Notes: generated by a model from the sequence alone, not told the origin. A stretch of DNA of 12,017 nucleotides from JBFHIJ01 sp041596515 (GCA_041596515.1 JBFHIJ010000070.1:1-12017); one strand, 5' to 3'; shown: positions 1 through 7,267, counted from the first letter of the stretch. Program-made: numbers and translations.

Positions 1-1546
1 ACTTTATGGCACTAATGCCTATTCAGGTGTAATCAATATTATTACAAAGTCTCCAAAGCATTCACAAGCATCAGGGCAGATTAGGTTAGGCTATCCAGGA
101 TTATATTCAACATCAATAACATTAACCCAGCATATAGGAGACTTCTCTGCACATGTTTCAGTGTCAAACTTACATGAAGAGAGAAATCCATATCGGTTAG
201 AAGTCGCACCAGATAGTATTATTCTTAGTAAAGATATTATTTTAAATTATGACTCTATAGTAAATTATCAGGAACATTTAGAAGAAAGCACTGCTGAGAT
301 ACAGTTAAAATATAAAGAGCATTCTTTGTTTATAAATACTTTCAATAATAAACATGCTTACATGGGAGTCTATTTATCTTATTCATCAGGAATGCCGGGA
401 TACTTTGCGGATAAAGGCTTGCTTGCTGCTTATAGAATTCAAAATATGAAACTTTATGAAGATTTATCTTTAGATTTTAACCTTTACTATGATTATTTTC
501 AACGGGATTATCCTTCAAATTACTTACACACCGAGGAATTGAATTTATTTGATAAGAAATTTGGCTCTAAGCTGAATGCTAATTACAGATTCAACGATGC
601 TTTAAACTTTGAAGTTGGGGCTGATGTTGTGAAAGGTATTGATTATAATCACACTATTTCTTCTATTCCAAATGAATCAATAATTCATGAAAACTTAGAA
701 GGAGGAGAGAAAATATTTGAATATTCTGCTTTTATGCAGGGAAATCTGAAAATTGATTTCTTTAGTTTATTAATAGGTACCAGATATACCGGGAACGATA
801 TCTTTGAAAGTAATATTTCTTCTAGAGCTACTGCAAACTTCCAATTAGGCACAAAAAATGCACTAAAACTTATTTATGGAGAATCTTTTCGTACGCCGAA
901 TATGTTAGAACTATATTTCTACCATCCAAGTGTAGTGGGCAATCCTAATCTTAAACCTGAGACTTCTGTTTCTTATGAAATAGCGTATATTACGCAAATA
1001 GACAATTTCTTCGCACAAGCGACTGTATATTATAGTTCTTATAATGATTTAATACAGAGAGTTAGCTATAGTAGAGAGAAGCCTTCTGAATATAGAAATG
1101 TAGGTGAATTTGCAGGTTACGGTTTCGAATTGGAATTGAAATATGTGAATCACAAACTAATCAGTACTTTCTTGAATTATAATATAATCAATGCCGAAGA
1201 CAAGGATGAGGCTTATTCAAATTATAGATTTGTACCTAAACATACTATATCTGCTGGTGCAAGTAAAGAAATTGGCAATTTCAATCTTGCTTTTGACAGT
1301 TACTTTTACAGTAAAACTCATGGAAACTTAGCTGATATTCCAATGCAATATACTCTAAACATACATGTTTCCTATCATCATGATTTATCCCATAAATTGG
1401 GTCTGAATCATACTTTATCTATTACAAATATTAATAACAGTGATATGCTTATCCCTGAATATATTCGTGCCAGAGAAAATGTAAATCAAATCCCTACAAC
1501 AGCCTTTGGCAGGAGGATTATATATTCTCTTTGTCTAGACTTGTAA
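1..1546 (+). CDS. TonB-dependent outer-membrane receptor, 5'-truncated by window edge
   Basis: The reading frame is open from base 2 to a TAA at 1544-1546, so the gene begins before the window; the GTG at 161 is not a real start. The first visible residues, YGTNAYSGVINIITK, are the end of the plug domain typical of TonB-dependent receptors. The remaining roughly 500 residues are barrel: alternating aromatic and polar strands, the family signature FRTPNMLELYF followed by GNPNLKPETS, and a C-terminal GRRIIYSL strand. Such receptors sit in the outer membrane and import siderophores, cobalamin, sugars or similar ligands using TonB-ExbBD energy; the order of motifs fits the BtuB/FepA-like class rather than SusC. 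The ligand cannot be told. No TonB or ExbBD gene is nearby. The downstream peptidase is on the same strand but 240 bases away, so co-transcription is uncertain. Confidence 0.93.
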   Translation, partial: LYGTNAYSGVINIITKSPKHSQASGQIRLGYPGLYSTSITLTQHIGDFSAHVSVSNLHEERNPYRLEVAPDSIILSKDIILNYDSIVNYQEHLEESTAEIQLKYKEHSLFINTFNNKHAYMGVYLSYSSGMPGYFADKGLLAAYRIQNMKLYEDLSLDFNLYYDYFQRDYPSNYLHTEELNLFDKKFGSKLNANYRFNDALNFEVGADVVKGIDYNHTISSIPNESIIHENLEGGEKIFEYSAFMQGNLKIDFFSLLIGTRYTGNDIFESNISSRATANFQLGTKNALKLIYGESFRTPNMLELYFYHPSVVGNPNLKPETSVSYEIAYITQIDNFFAQATVYYSSYNDLIQRVSYSREKPSEYRNVGEFAGYGFELELKYVNHKLISTFLNYNIINAEDKDEAYSNYRFVPKHTISAGASKEIGNFNLAFDSYFYSKTHGNLADIPMQYTLNIHVSYHHDLSHKLGLNHTLSITNINNSDMLIPEYIRARENVNQIPTTAFGRRIIYSLCLDL

Positions 1547-1786
1547 TTGTATCCAATAAAGCGAAATCCACATCACAACTATTTTATTTTGTAAATGTAG
1601 ACTAGTAGTTTACAATATTTCTTGTATCAATCCTAACTCCTACTCATTATTCCTACTAGCTAAGCTAAATATCGGTTTATTCTTAAATCAATTTTATATA
1701 ATGGGTCAAAATTGAACTATGATATTTATTATGCGTAATATATCACGAATAAAATTGCTATGATTACTATGAATTAGGATAATGAA

Positions 1787-3289
1787 ATGAAGTATTTAGT
1801 ATTAATTGCATTTATAATTATTGGATTTAATGTAAATGTAAATGCAACTGAAATGAAAGAAAATCTTAAAAAGCACGTAAACTTCCTTGCCTCTGACTCT
1901 TTGGAGGGCAGAAAAGCCGGTACTGCCAAAGGCAGGCAAGCTGCGTATTATGTAGCTTCAGAATTTGAAACAATTGGGCTGAAAAGATTTGGAGACTCTT
2001 ACTATCATAAGTTCTCTTATAGCAATGTGCATGCACAAAATGTGATAGGGCTGATAGAAGCTATTAATCCAAAATATAAAGATGAATATATTGTGCTTGG
2101 TGCACATTATGACCATATAGGGTTTATAATTGAAGACGATGATATCTCGCTTGTATCTAGTGTTGAATCTGAAAGTAATGGTGACAAAATGAAGGTGTGT
2201 AACGGAGCTGATGACAATGCTTCTGGAGTGGCAGCTTTAATTGAGTTAGCCGGAATGCTTATGGCAAATAGAGACAAACTAGATCGAAATGTCATTATTG
2301 CCGCTTTTGATGGCGAAGAAGTTGGACTTTATGGTAGTAGAAATTTTGTAAAAAATCCGCCAGTGAAGTTATCTAAAATTAAAGCCATGCTGAATTTGGA
2401 TATGATTGGGCGACTCAGAAATGCTCAGGGAGTTTCCTTTTTAGGATTTGGATCTATGGAGGAAGGAGATGACTTTTCTGAAACCATAGAAAGAGTGAGA
2501 GGACTTCACGTAAAATTTGAAGATAGAGAAGCTCTTTGGAGAGATCAAAGTGATCATGGACCATTTTATAGAAATAGTATTCCCTGCATTGCTGCTACTA
2601 CCGGGGAGCATCGGCAATATCATAAACCTGAAGATGATATTGATTTGATAAACTTTGAAGGATTGGAGCTAATTTGCAAGCAGAGTTATAACTTATTACT
2701 TGCTATGGCATCTAAAGAGAGATATGAATTTGAAACTACCAGAGAGTGGAAAAGAATATCTTTAGAGTCTCATAAGTTCGGACTTAGCCTTGATTATTGC
2801 AAGAGTAACTTTGAATATTCTGACGGGCCTTCTGATGGTAAAAACGATATAGGTGGGGCAGTTGGTTTGTTCTATAATACGAATTTGTCAAAACACACTA
2901 ATTTAATATTAGAGGCTCGATATCGTTATATGCAAAATCCTAGTTTCCAGGGAGATTTGAAAATGCACTCGATAGAAGTACCTGTAAAATTTGCATTTTC
3001 TTCTGAACAACAGCAATATATGCCGTTCAGAATTATGCTCTTTGTTGGTGGGGATTTGCATTATTCCTTGGGTGGTACTCTTGGGGAAGAAAATCTGGAC
3101 TGGGCTAATATGGGCATTAACCAGATGCGATATAGTTGGAATATGGGCTTTAGGCTAGAAATATTTACTTTATATTTAGATTTTTATTTCTTTAATCACA
3201 CGATAACTCCATTCTTTAAAGATGAAGTAGAAGAATTTGGTAAGGTCAAGCTTCATAATAAAATATTTAGCATAGGTTGGGCATTTTAA
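1787..3289 (+). CDS. Secreted M28-family zinc aminopeptidase with C-terminal outer-membrane beta-barrel-like domain
   Basis: 500 residues. Residues 1-20 are a signal peptide (hydrophobic core, probable cleavage after A20). Residues about 24-310 are an M28 (aminopeptidase Y/S type) metallopeptidase with an apparently complete two-zinc site: H107 in GAHYDHIG, D142/D143 in GADDNASG, the general base and ligand E177-E178 in DGEEVGL, D205 in NLDMIGR and H279 in QYHKPEDD. It should remove N-terminal residues from peptides in the periplasm or at the cell surface. Residues about 325-500 are not peptidase: they show alternating strand patterns, the block SIEVPVKFAF near 395-404, FVGGDLHYSLGG near 419-430, and an aromatic C-terminus (SIGWAF), resembling PorT-type outer-membrane barrel domains (OMP_b-brl family). 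The fold of this tail is inference. An AGGA lies about 9 bases before the ATG at 1787. The typical M28 catalytic domain is about 300 residues, so the tail is a true extension. Confidence 0.92.
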   Translation: MKYLVLIAFIIIGFNVNVNATEMKENLKKHVNFLASDSLEGRKAGTAKGRQAAYYVASEFETIGLKRFGDSYYHKFSYSNVHAQNVIGLIEAINPKYKDEYIVLGAHYDHIGFIIEDDDISLVSSVESESNGDKMKVCNGADDNASGVAALIELAGMLMANRDKLDRNVIIAAFDGEEVGLYGSRNFVKNPPVKLSKIKAMLNLDMIGRLRNAQGVSFLGFGSMEEGDDFSETIERVRGLHVKFEDREALWRDQSDHGPFYRNSIPCIAATTGEHRQYHKPEDDIDLINFEGLELICKQSYNLLLAMASKERYEFETTREWKRISLESHKFGLSLDYCKSNFEYSDGPSDGKNDIGGAVGLFYNTNLSKHTNLILEARYRYMQNPSFQGDLKMHSIEVPVKFAFSSEQQQYMPFRIMLFVGGDLHYSLGGTLGEENLDWANMGINQMRYSWNMGFRLEIFTLYLDFYFFNHTITPFFKDEVEEFGKVKLHNKIFSIGWAF

Positions 3290-3466
3290 TCTTATACATA
3301 CTGCTATCTGCTTGTAAGTTATGTGACTCTGGTAGATAAGACAAAATAGTTGTATTATTGTTTCTATTTTCTATCTTTTGGAATAACTCACGACATAATA
3401 TGTCAGTTGTCAAAGTATTTTAGTATAAGAACAAAAATCAATTATACTATTTACGGAGACAGCAAA

Positions 3467-3991
3467 ATGGGGTTAGTAATTGGATATTTAGCAAGCAAAG
3501 ATTTATATACAGTAAATCAGGTACTTAATCTGGAAAATAGCGAATCGCTATTTAAAATTTATAATACTATTGATGATTTGCTTTATGCTGAAAGGATGTA
3601 TAAAAATTTGAAGATTTACGAAGTGGAGTTACTGTCATTTGTTGATATGATAGAAGACGTTTTGCTTAGTGACCGAATCAAAATTTTAGACTCTTACTCT
3701 ATCGCTTCCGATAGAGTCTCTGATCAGATTTATAATGATAAAAATAAGTATGACTATTGCAGGCAAATTGCAGACAAACCTAAACTCTGGCAAAGTATGA
3801 AAGATGAGTATGCTATGTTTCTATATTGTTGCTATGTACAGGATAGGGAAGAACTAAGTGCAAGGCTGTCAACCCCCAGATACAAAAAACTATATAGAGA
3901 GCAGGTAAAGGGCTTGCAAACTGCTCTATATGCAACACAAGCTATAAGTGTACCTATGAATCTTGGTTTTATATTAGCACATAGATGCTAA
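3467..3991 (+). CDS. Hypothetical protein, 174 residues, family not recognised
   Basis: I do not recognise this protein. The open frame extends back to a TTG at 3350, but I prefer the ATG at 3467: it has GGAG at 3455-3458, eight bases upstream, while the TTG has no good ribosome site. A weak Bacteroidota-like promoter (TTG at 3350, 19 bases, TATCTTTTG at 3372-3380, one base longer than consensus) would also place the transcript start inside the longer frame. The product has no signal peptide or clear membrane helix after the first few residues. It looks mostly helical, rich in Y, D, K and L, with charged stretches near the middle and the motif YCCYVQDREEL in the C-terminal half. Two inverted repeats lie inside the gene. 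It is followed by a strong terminator shared with the convergent marR gene. Coding status is likely but rests on frame length and composition. Confidence 0.6.
   Translation: MGLVIGYLASKDLYTVNQVLNLENSESLFKIYNTIDDLLYAERMYKNLKIYEVELLSFVDMIEDVLLSDRIKILDSYSIASDRVSDQIYNDKNKYDYCRQIADKPKLWQSMKDEYAMFLYCCYVQDREELSARLSTPRYKKLYREQVKGLQTALYATQAISVPMNLGFILAHRC
3535..3553. repeat. Inverted repeat inside the hypothetical gene (8-base arms)
   Basis: AAATAGCG at 3535-3542 and CGCTATTT at 3546-3553 are perfect reverse complements with a 3-base loop (AAT). It could form a hairpin in the mRNA about 70 bases after the chosen start codon. No T-run follows, so it is not a terminator. Function unknown; may be chance in AT-rich DNA. 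Confidence 0.55.
3696..3717. repeat. Inverted repeat inside the hypothetical gene (9-base arms, 4-base loop)
   Basis: ACTCTATCG at 3696-3704 pairs perfectly with CGATAGAGT at 3709-3717 around the loop CTTC. A 9-base perfect stem with four G-C pairs is unlikely to be needed for coding. No T-run follows. It could be an mRNA hairpin, a protein-binding dyad, or chance. Confidence 0.6.
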
Positions 3992-4016
3992 ATCATATTA
4001 TAAAAAAGAAAATATT

Positions 4017-4069
4017 ATTCCCGTTTTTTACCCTCTATATAGAGAATAATAAAAAACGGGAATTTTTTT
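4017..4069. terminator. Rho-independent terminator, probably two-way, between convergent genes
   Basis: ATTCCCGTTTTTTA at 4017-4030 pairs perfectly over 14 bases with its reverse complement at 4050-4063, which runs into seven T (4063-4069). The loop contains a second perfect palindrome, CTCTATATAGAG at 4033-4044. On the minus strand the stem is followed by T-rich sequence (complement of the A-rich stretch at about 4001-4016). It therefore can end both the plus-strand gene stopping at 3991 and the minus-strand DUF169-marR operon stopping at 4120. Confidence 0.9.
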
Positions 4070-4119
4070 AATCAGCTATTTGATTTGGGGTATTATAGTT
4101 TATTTTTTAGATGAATTTA

Positions 4120-4572
4120 CTACTGCAAACTTTCCAGATTTTGCATCACATTCTTTTCTATTCTATCTAGAATTTTAATGAGAAATTCTTGCTCTTCATT
4201 GTTAATACCTTCCATAGCAATATTCATAGACTCTTTCCAGCATTGCTGTATAGGCTTTTTAATTTCATCGGACTTTGGAAGTAAATGAATAGTGTAACTT
4301 CTTGAGTCTGCGAGGTTTTTGCGTTTTGTAATGTAGCCTGCTTTTTCTAACTTTTCAATGATTCTTGTTACATTTGCAAAATCTTTTTTAGCATTTAGAG
4401 CTATTTCGCCTACTGTCGAGCCATCTTGCTGCCATAAGTGATACATTACTATCCACTGCTCGGGAGTAATATCCAGATTGTTTTTAGCAATAATCCTGAA
4501 TATTTGTCTCTTGAGTAAAATAGCCAGCATAGCAATTCTGTGATTCGGCGAATTTTCTAACTTAATTTCCAT
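4120..4572 (-). CDS. MarR-family transcriptional regulator (copy 1)
   Basis: 150 residues, the usual MarR length. The N-terminal helices (LLKRQIFRIIAKN at 19-31) and C-terminal helices (about 104-148) should form the dimer interface; the winged helix-turn-helix lies about residues 35-100, with ITPEQW leading into it, the probable recognition helix around KDFANVTRI (63-71), and the wing around DSR (89-91). A lone cysteine, C111 in QQCW, is conserved in copy 2. The start overlaps the end of the upstream DUF169 gene by 11 bases (ATG inside AATAATGGAAATTAA), which implies translational coupling. It matches copy 2 (7268-7720) over its whole length without a gap, about 88 of 150 residues by my hand count. 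The likely target is the TTGTCATGACAA palindrome before the operon, so it probably represses its own transcription; that is inference. The signal it senses is unknown. Confidence 0.93.
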   Translation of the reverse strand: MEIKLENSPNHRIAMLAILLKRQIFRIIAKNNLDITPEQWIVMYHLWQQDGSTVGEIALNAKKDFANVTRIIEKLEKAGYITKRKNLADSRSYTIHLLPKSDEIKKPIQQCWKESMNIAMEGINNEEQEFLIKILDRIEKNVMQNLESLQ

Positions 4573-5278
4573 TATTTTCTATTCTCTTTTTAACATTATT
4601 CCACGCGTGAGTTCCCTGAAGACAAGACTTGCCGAATGTATGATACATCTCTGCAAAGCGAGACATGGGAACAGATAGACTTAATTCATCAGCTGCAACC
4701 TGAGGGCGTACTGAAGGGTCGAACAACCCAAGAAACGTGCGATGCCCATTCTCTCTGTTTTCTACTACTGTCTGAGCAACTATAGCACTACAACCCGATG
4801 CAAATGGAACAGAAACAGCGTCTGATTTATTTGTATCATAATGCACCCACGAAATAAGTCCGGTCATGACATCTGGGTTTGCAAAAAATACTAAACCCTC
4901 TAACGATTCGAAAGACTCGAGCTTATCTATAGATACAAAATTCAGATACTTTGTCGACTTGTCGCTCATATTTAATTCTTTTACAAAATTTTCCACCATT
5001 TCCGGTGTTTCTTTATACTTCTCTTTTCCGGACACAAAACCCGGTAAAAATTGGGGCATTTCCATATACCCGGTATATACTTTTCCGCCCGGGCAAAATA
5101 TAGTCTCCAAGTTAAAGCTAACAAATTCTCCGTTGCGAGCTGCTTTTAAGTCTTTAATGAAACATCCTTTTGATTTTTGAGGCTCAGCGACAGGGGCATC
5201 AGTATACCAGATGCCAAGCGGCAATTCGTAGCTTCCGAAAGCATGTCTATATTGCTCGATAAAATTCTTGATATCCAT
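4562..5278 (-). CDS. DUF169-family protein (copy 1)
   Basis: 238 residues, matching the DUF169 family (COG2043), found in archaea and bacteria and without a firmly assigned reaction known to me. Recognisable conserved blocks are GCF at 38-40, CPGG at 62-65, FANPD at 132-136, FASGC at 159-163, FDPSVR at 186-191 and MYHTF at 211-215. Four cysteines (C39, C62, C163, C219) are kept in both copies in this window, which hints at metal, cofactor or redox chemistry. There is no signal peptide or membrane helix, so it should be cytosolic. The ATG at 5278 follows AAAGGTG about 8 bases upstream. The gene is first in a two-gene operon with the overlapping marR and is preceded by a promoter with an overlapping palindrome. 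The close, duplicated link with a regulator suggests an inducible role in stress or small-molecule response, but the function is not established. Confidence 0.92.
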   Translation of the reverse strand: MDIKNFIEQYRHAFGSYELPLGIWYTDAPVAEPQKSKGCFIKDLKAARNGEFVSFNLETIFCPGGKVYTGYMEMPQFLPGFVSGKEKYKETPEMVENFVKELNMSDKSTKYLNFVSIDKLESFESLEGLVFFANPDVMTGLISWVHYDTNKSDAVSVPFASGCSAIVAQTVVENRENGHRTFLGLFDPSVRPQVAADELSLSVPMSRFAEMYHTFGKSCLQGTHAWNNVKKRIENNGN

Positions 5279-5308
5279 GATGCACCTTTTAGAGTTGTTG
5301 TATTGTAA

Positions 5309-5320
5309 TTGTCATGACAA
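5309..5320. promoter_or_regulatory. Perfect 12-base palindrome, probable MarR operator of cassette 1
   Basis: TTGTCATGACAA is its own reverse complement and begins 31 bases upstream of the DUF169 ATG. The same 12 bases occur at the same distance before the second DUF169 gene. It overlaps the TTTG end of the -7 box on the minus strand, so a bound MarR dimer would block RNA polymerase. The sequence and position are seen; binding is inferred. Confidence 0.85.
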
Positions 5321-5349
5321 ATATATATGTAAAATGGATATGAAGCAAA
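5318..5349 (-). promoter_or_regulatory. Bacteroidota-type promoter of DUF169-marR cassette 1
   Basis: Read on the minus strand, TTTG (complement of 5346-5349), a 20-base spacer, then TATATTTG (complement of 5318-5325). This fits the Bacteroidota housekeeping-sigma pattern, TTTG at -33 and TAnnTTTG at -7. The -7 box shares bases with the operator palindrome. Confidence 0.75.
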
Positions 5350-5376
5350 TAAAAATATGTGATTGTATAATTTAAG

Positions 5377-5407
5377 TTGAAATATATAAATTATTAGCCT
5401 ATATTTG
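5377..5407 (+). promoter_or_regulatory. Bacteroidota-type promoter of the small beta-barrel gene
   Basis: TTG at 5377-5379, a 20-base spacer, then TATATTTG at 5400-5407, a full match to TAnnTTTG. It would start transcription about 45 bases before the ATG at 5457. No palindrome overlaps it, unlike the divergent promoter facing the other way in this 178-base gap. Confidence 0.7.
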
Positions 5408-5456
5408 TTTAATATATTAAAATATAAGTATTTTTATAGTGTAAGAGTCAAAAATT

Positions 5457-5933
5457 ATGAAGCTTGTAGTAGTTTTTATTTTATGTTTGGTATTTTTTAA
5501 TGTAAAAGCTTTTAGCCAGCAGCATTCAGCTGAATCCTCGATTGGGCTGCAGGGGACTCTTTTAGGACCTACTTTTTTGGGGTCGCTTGATTTAAGTTTT
5601 TTGGTTGAAGGTAAAGATTCAAATTTATCAGCTTTTACGCTTGGTGCATTACCTATGCTAGAATCGGACTCTCACGTTTTTCATTTAGAATATTCTTACA
5701 ACTTAGGTTCTAATGGTAGTTATTTAGAGTTAGGTGGTGGCATGACTTTTCTTAAGTTTTCTAATGGTGGTTTATTTTTTGATAGTCATAAAGAATACTA
5801 CATGCCGACTGTTATTGCCGGATGGAGATGGCACGGTTGGAAGCATTTTATATTTAGAATCAACTTAAACGCACTTCTGATTAACTGGAAGCCTATGCCA
5901 TGGCCGGGTCTAAGCGTAGGTTACCGCTTCTAA
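5457..5933 (+). CDS. Small secreted protein, probable outer-membrane beta-barrel
   Basis: 158 residues. Residues 1-18 or 1-20 are a signal peptide (MKLVVVFILCLVFFNVKA, then FSQQ), giving a mature protein of about 140 residues. The rest alternates hydrophobic and polar positions with glycine and aromatic girdles: GLQGTLLGPTFLGSLDLSF, FHLEYSYNLG, YLELGGGMTFLKF, TVIAGWRWHGWKHFIFRINLNALL, and the ending PGLSVGYRF with a terminal phenylalanine, as outer-membrane barrels need for BAM-dependent assembly. This fits a small eight-stranded barrel, but no named family is recognisable. AAGAG sits about 9 bases before the ATG. It has its own promoter, diverges from DUF169-marR cassette 1, and converges on the 5991-6834 operon. 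Function is unknown. Confidence 0.8.
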   Translation: MKLVVVFILCLVFFNVKAFSQQHSAESSIGLQGTLLGPTFLGSLDLSFLVEGKDSNLSAFTLGALPMLESDSHVFHLEYSYNLGSNGSYLELGGGMTFLKFSNGGLFFDSHKEYYMPTVIAGWRWHGWKHFIFRINLNALLINWKPMPWPGLSVGYRF

Positions 5934-5990
5934 AAGTGGAAGTAAATATTGTATCGAATAGTGGAATGTTAAATAGTAAAATCAACGTAA

Positions 5991-6284
5991 TTAATAATTT
6001 ACTTTAAACTCGAAGTCCTGCTCTTTTAGTGCAGTAACTGATTCGCCCTCTATAAAGTCTCTCACTGCCGGCTTAATAAATATATTATCTATATCTAAAG
6101 AGCCGAGCCCCTTTGCAATAACAGAAACTGCACCTTCCACAGGTGTAGTTTTATTTATAACAATCACGGGTAAGTCGTTTACCATGCATAGCCCACTTCT
6201 GAACTTGCCATCACCTTTTCTGACTTTCACGCCCAGAGTTTTAGCTATTTCCAGTAACTCTTTATGCATTTCTTTGGGTTTCAT
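5991..6284 (-). CDS. Conserved small soluble protein of unknown function
   Basis: 97-98 residues. Two ATG codons lie in tandem at 6287 and 6284; the second is better placed relative to AAGG in AAGGTGAATGATG, so 6284 is chosen. The protein has a helical, lysine-rich N-terminus (KPKEMHKELLEIAKTLGVKV), a central strand-like part with SGLCMVNDLPVIVINKTTP, then a segment with LGSLDIDNIFIKPAVRDFIEG. I recall this general pattern (G-C-x-V, VNK, LDL, PAVR) from small uncharacterised proteins in several FCB and related bacteria, but cannot name a family. No signal peptide or membrane helix is seen. The start lies within the end of the upstream membrane-protein gene (23-26 bases of overlap), so the two are almost certainly one operon with coupled translation. 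Confidence 0.82.
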   Translation of the reverse strand: MKPKEMHKELLEIAKTLGVKVRKGDGKFRSGLCMVNDLPVIVINKTTPVEGAVSVIAKGLGSLDIDNIFIKPAVRDFIEGESVTALKEQDFEFKVNY

Positions 6285-6834
6285 CATTCACCTTATCTGA
6301 TTTATTTACAAATCTTTGTAGAGGTTGGTACAGTAAGCATACTGCTGCTGAAATATTGGACATAAATGCCAGCACAGAAAATACCTTGATACCATTATTC
6401 TGAAAACGAATTAGAAAGTAATCTTTTATCTGAGTTGCATAAATATCTTTAATAAAATTATCTTTAAAATCATTTATCAGACGCCAATCTAAATAATGAC
6501 TATATAGTTCACCGGGTAGTCCTAATAGAAGGAAAAGCCCTGCCATCATAATCCAGCCAAAAGTTTTTATCTCTTTGCGGTTGAAAAAGAGTAGCAACAA
6601 GATACCAATAAAAAACAGCCCATAGCCAAGATTAGGTAAAAAGAACATTTCGGCATACTGCCTTATAGCAAAGTATATATTATCAGGAGAAATGCCCATA
6701 TTGAGGGGCATCCCATCTTCTATAAGTAACAAATTATAAGCAAACGAAGATCTCAAAATATTAGCACCCAGCCACACAGAAAAGCCCATCATGCTAATCA
6801 GCAAAGACCATTTACTTTTTTTATCTAACACCAT
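6262..6834 (-). CDS. Four-helix integral membrane protein of unknown function
   Basis: 190 residues with four likely transmembrane segments: about 9-27, 65-84, 91-109 and 149-168. The loop between segments 1 and 2 (about 30-60) and that between 3 and 4 (about 110-145) are larger and polar. The C-terminal tail (about 171-190) is charged. The pattern vaguely recalls DUF4149-like proteins but no signature is clear, so no family is assigned. The ATG at 6834 follows an AGAGATAAG stretch. A TATTTTTG box on the minus strand (6876-6883) matches the -7 consensus about 42 bases upstream, but there is no TTG at the right spacing, so that promoter is tentative. The gene overlaps the next one by 23-26 bases, indicating an operon; the partner could be a soluble component working with this membrane protein, which is inference. 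Confidence 0.82.
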   Translation of the reverse strand: MVLDKKSKWSLLISMMGFSVWLGANILRSSFAYNLLLIEDGMPLNMGISPDNIYFAIRQYAEMFFLPNLGYGLFFIGILLLLFFNRKEIKTFGWIMMAGLFLLLGLPGELYSHYLDWRLINDFKDNFIKDIYATQIKDYFLIRFQNNGIKVFSVLAFMSNISAAVCLLYQPLQRFVNKSDKVNDETQRNA

Positions 6835-6990
6835 TCTTATCTCTTTTGTAGATATATATTATAAATCCAATATCCCAAAAATACAAAAGTTATTTGATAA
6901 CTCACCGCCAAAGTATTCCACAGGTATGGCCGCAAAAAGCAGATTGAAGCTAGGAACTTAGTAGTTGCGGGGAAAGATACTAGAGAACAC

Positions 6991-7170
6991 TTATTTTATT
7001 TTTGGCTTTTTGATGGCGATATAGATAAAGAACAAGAGACTCAAAACAAGAAAAACTAAGTTCACTAAACGAGCGAATGGAGGCGCACCCTCCGGATAAA
7101 CCTGACCCAACAGCACAACAGAATTGAGAACCAACAGCACAATAACATATCTGCGGAAAAATTTTGACAT
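6991..7170 (-). CDS. Small two-helix membrane protein, 59 residues
   Basis: A short frame from ATG at 7170 to TAA at 6991-6993. The translation begins MSKFFRRYVIVLLVLNSVV and has two hydrophobic helices, about 8-22 and 36-53, joined by a short loop with YPEGAPPF, and a basic tail IKKPKIK. Basic residues at both ends (KFFRR and KKPKIK) predict both termini in the cytoplasm. An AGG lies about 8 bases before the start (AGGTAATAACA). It lies just beyond the terminator of DUF169-marR cassette 2, so it likely has its own promoter: ATTG, 20 bases, TATTTATA is seen on the minus strand, a partial match to the -7 box. A longer frame on the same strand (7213-6980) is cysteine-rich and lacks such structure, so I prefer this one. 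Function unknown. Confidence 0.7.
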   Translation of the reverse strand: MSKFFRRYVIVLLVLNSVVLLGQVYPEGAPPFARLVNLVFLVLSLLFFIYIAIKKPKIK

Positions 7171-7215
7171 TGTTATTACCTATATAAATAGAATCATTTT
7201 TAGATTTATACAATC

Positions 7216-7254
7216 AAAAAACTCGCCAAAATAGTTGCTCTAAGATGGCGAGTT
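7216..7254 (-). terminator. Rho-independent terminator of DUF169-marR cassette 2
   Basis: AACTCGCCA at 7220-7228 and TGGCGAGTT at 7246-7254 form a perfect 9-base stem. On the minus strand the stem is followed by TTTT and then GATTG (complement of 7211-7219), with TTTTTT counting the stem end. It begins 14 bases after the marR stop codon at 7268, so it ends the operon. Confidence 0.85.
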
Positions 7255-7267
7255 CTAAATATTTCTT

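Noticed and set aside
1547..1786. Possible promoter or terminator in the gap between the receptor and the peptidase
   Set aside because: GTAAA/TTTAC near 1591-1613 makes only a weak stem without a T-run, and no TTG plus TAnnTTTG pair at proper spacing is found.
3350..3466. N-terminal extension of the 3467-3991 gene from a TTG start
   Set aside because: The TTG has no good ribosome site, whereas the ATG at 3467 has GGAG eight bases upstream, and a weak promoter lies inside the extension.
4862..4874. Another GTCATGAC palindrome inside DUF169 copy 1
   Set aside because: It arises from the codons for the conserved PDVMTG stretch, lacks the outer TTG and CAA bases, and is not near a promoter.
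4866..5180. Plus-strand frame of 104 residues opposite DUF169 copy 1
   Set aside because: It lies entirely within a strongly supported gene on the other strand and has no family features.
6980..7213. 77-residue cysteine-rich frame on the minus strand
   Set aside because: It overlaps the better-supported 59-residue two-helix membrane frame and has no recognisable structure or ribosome site.
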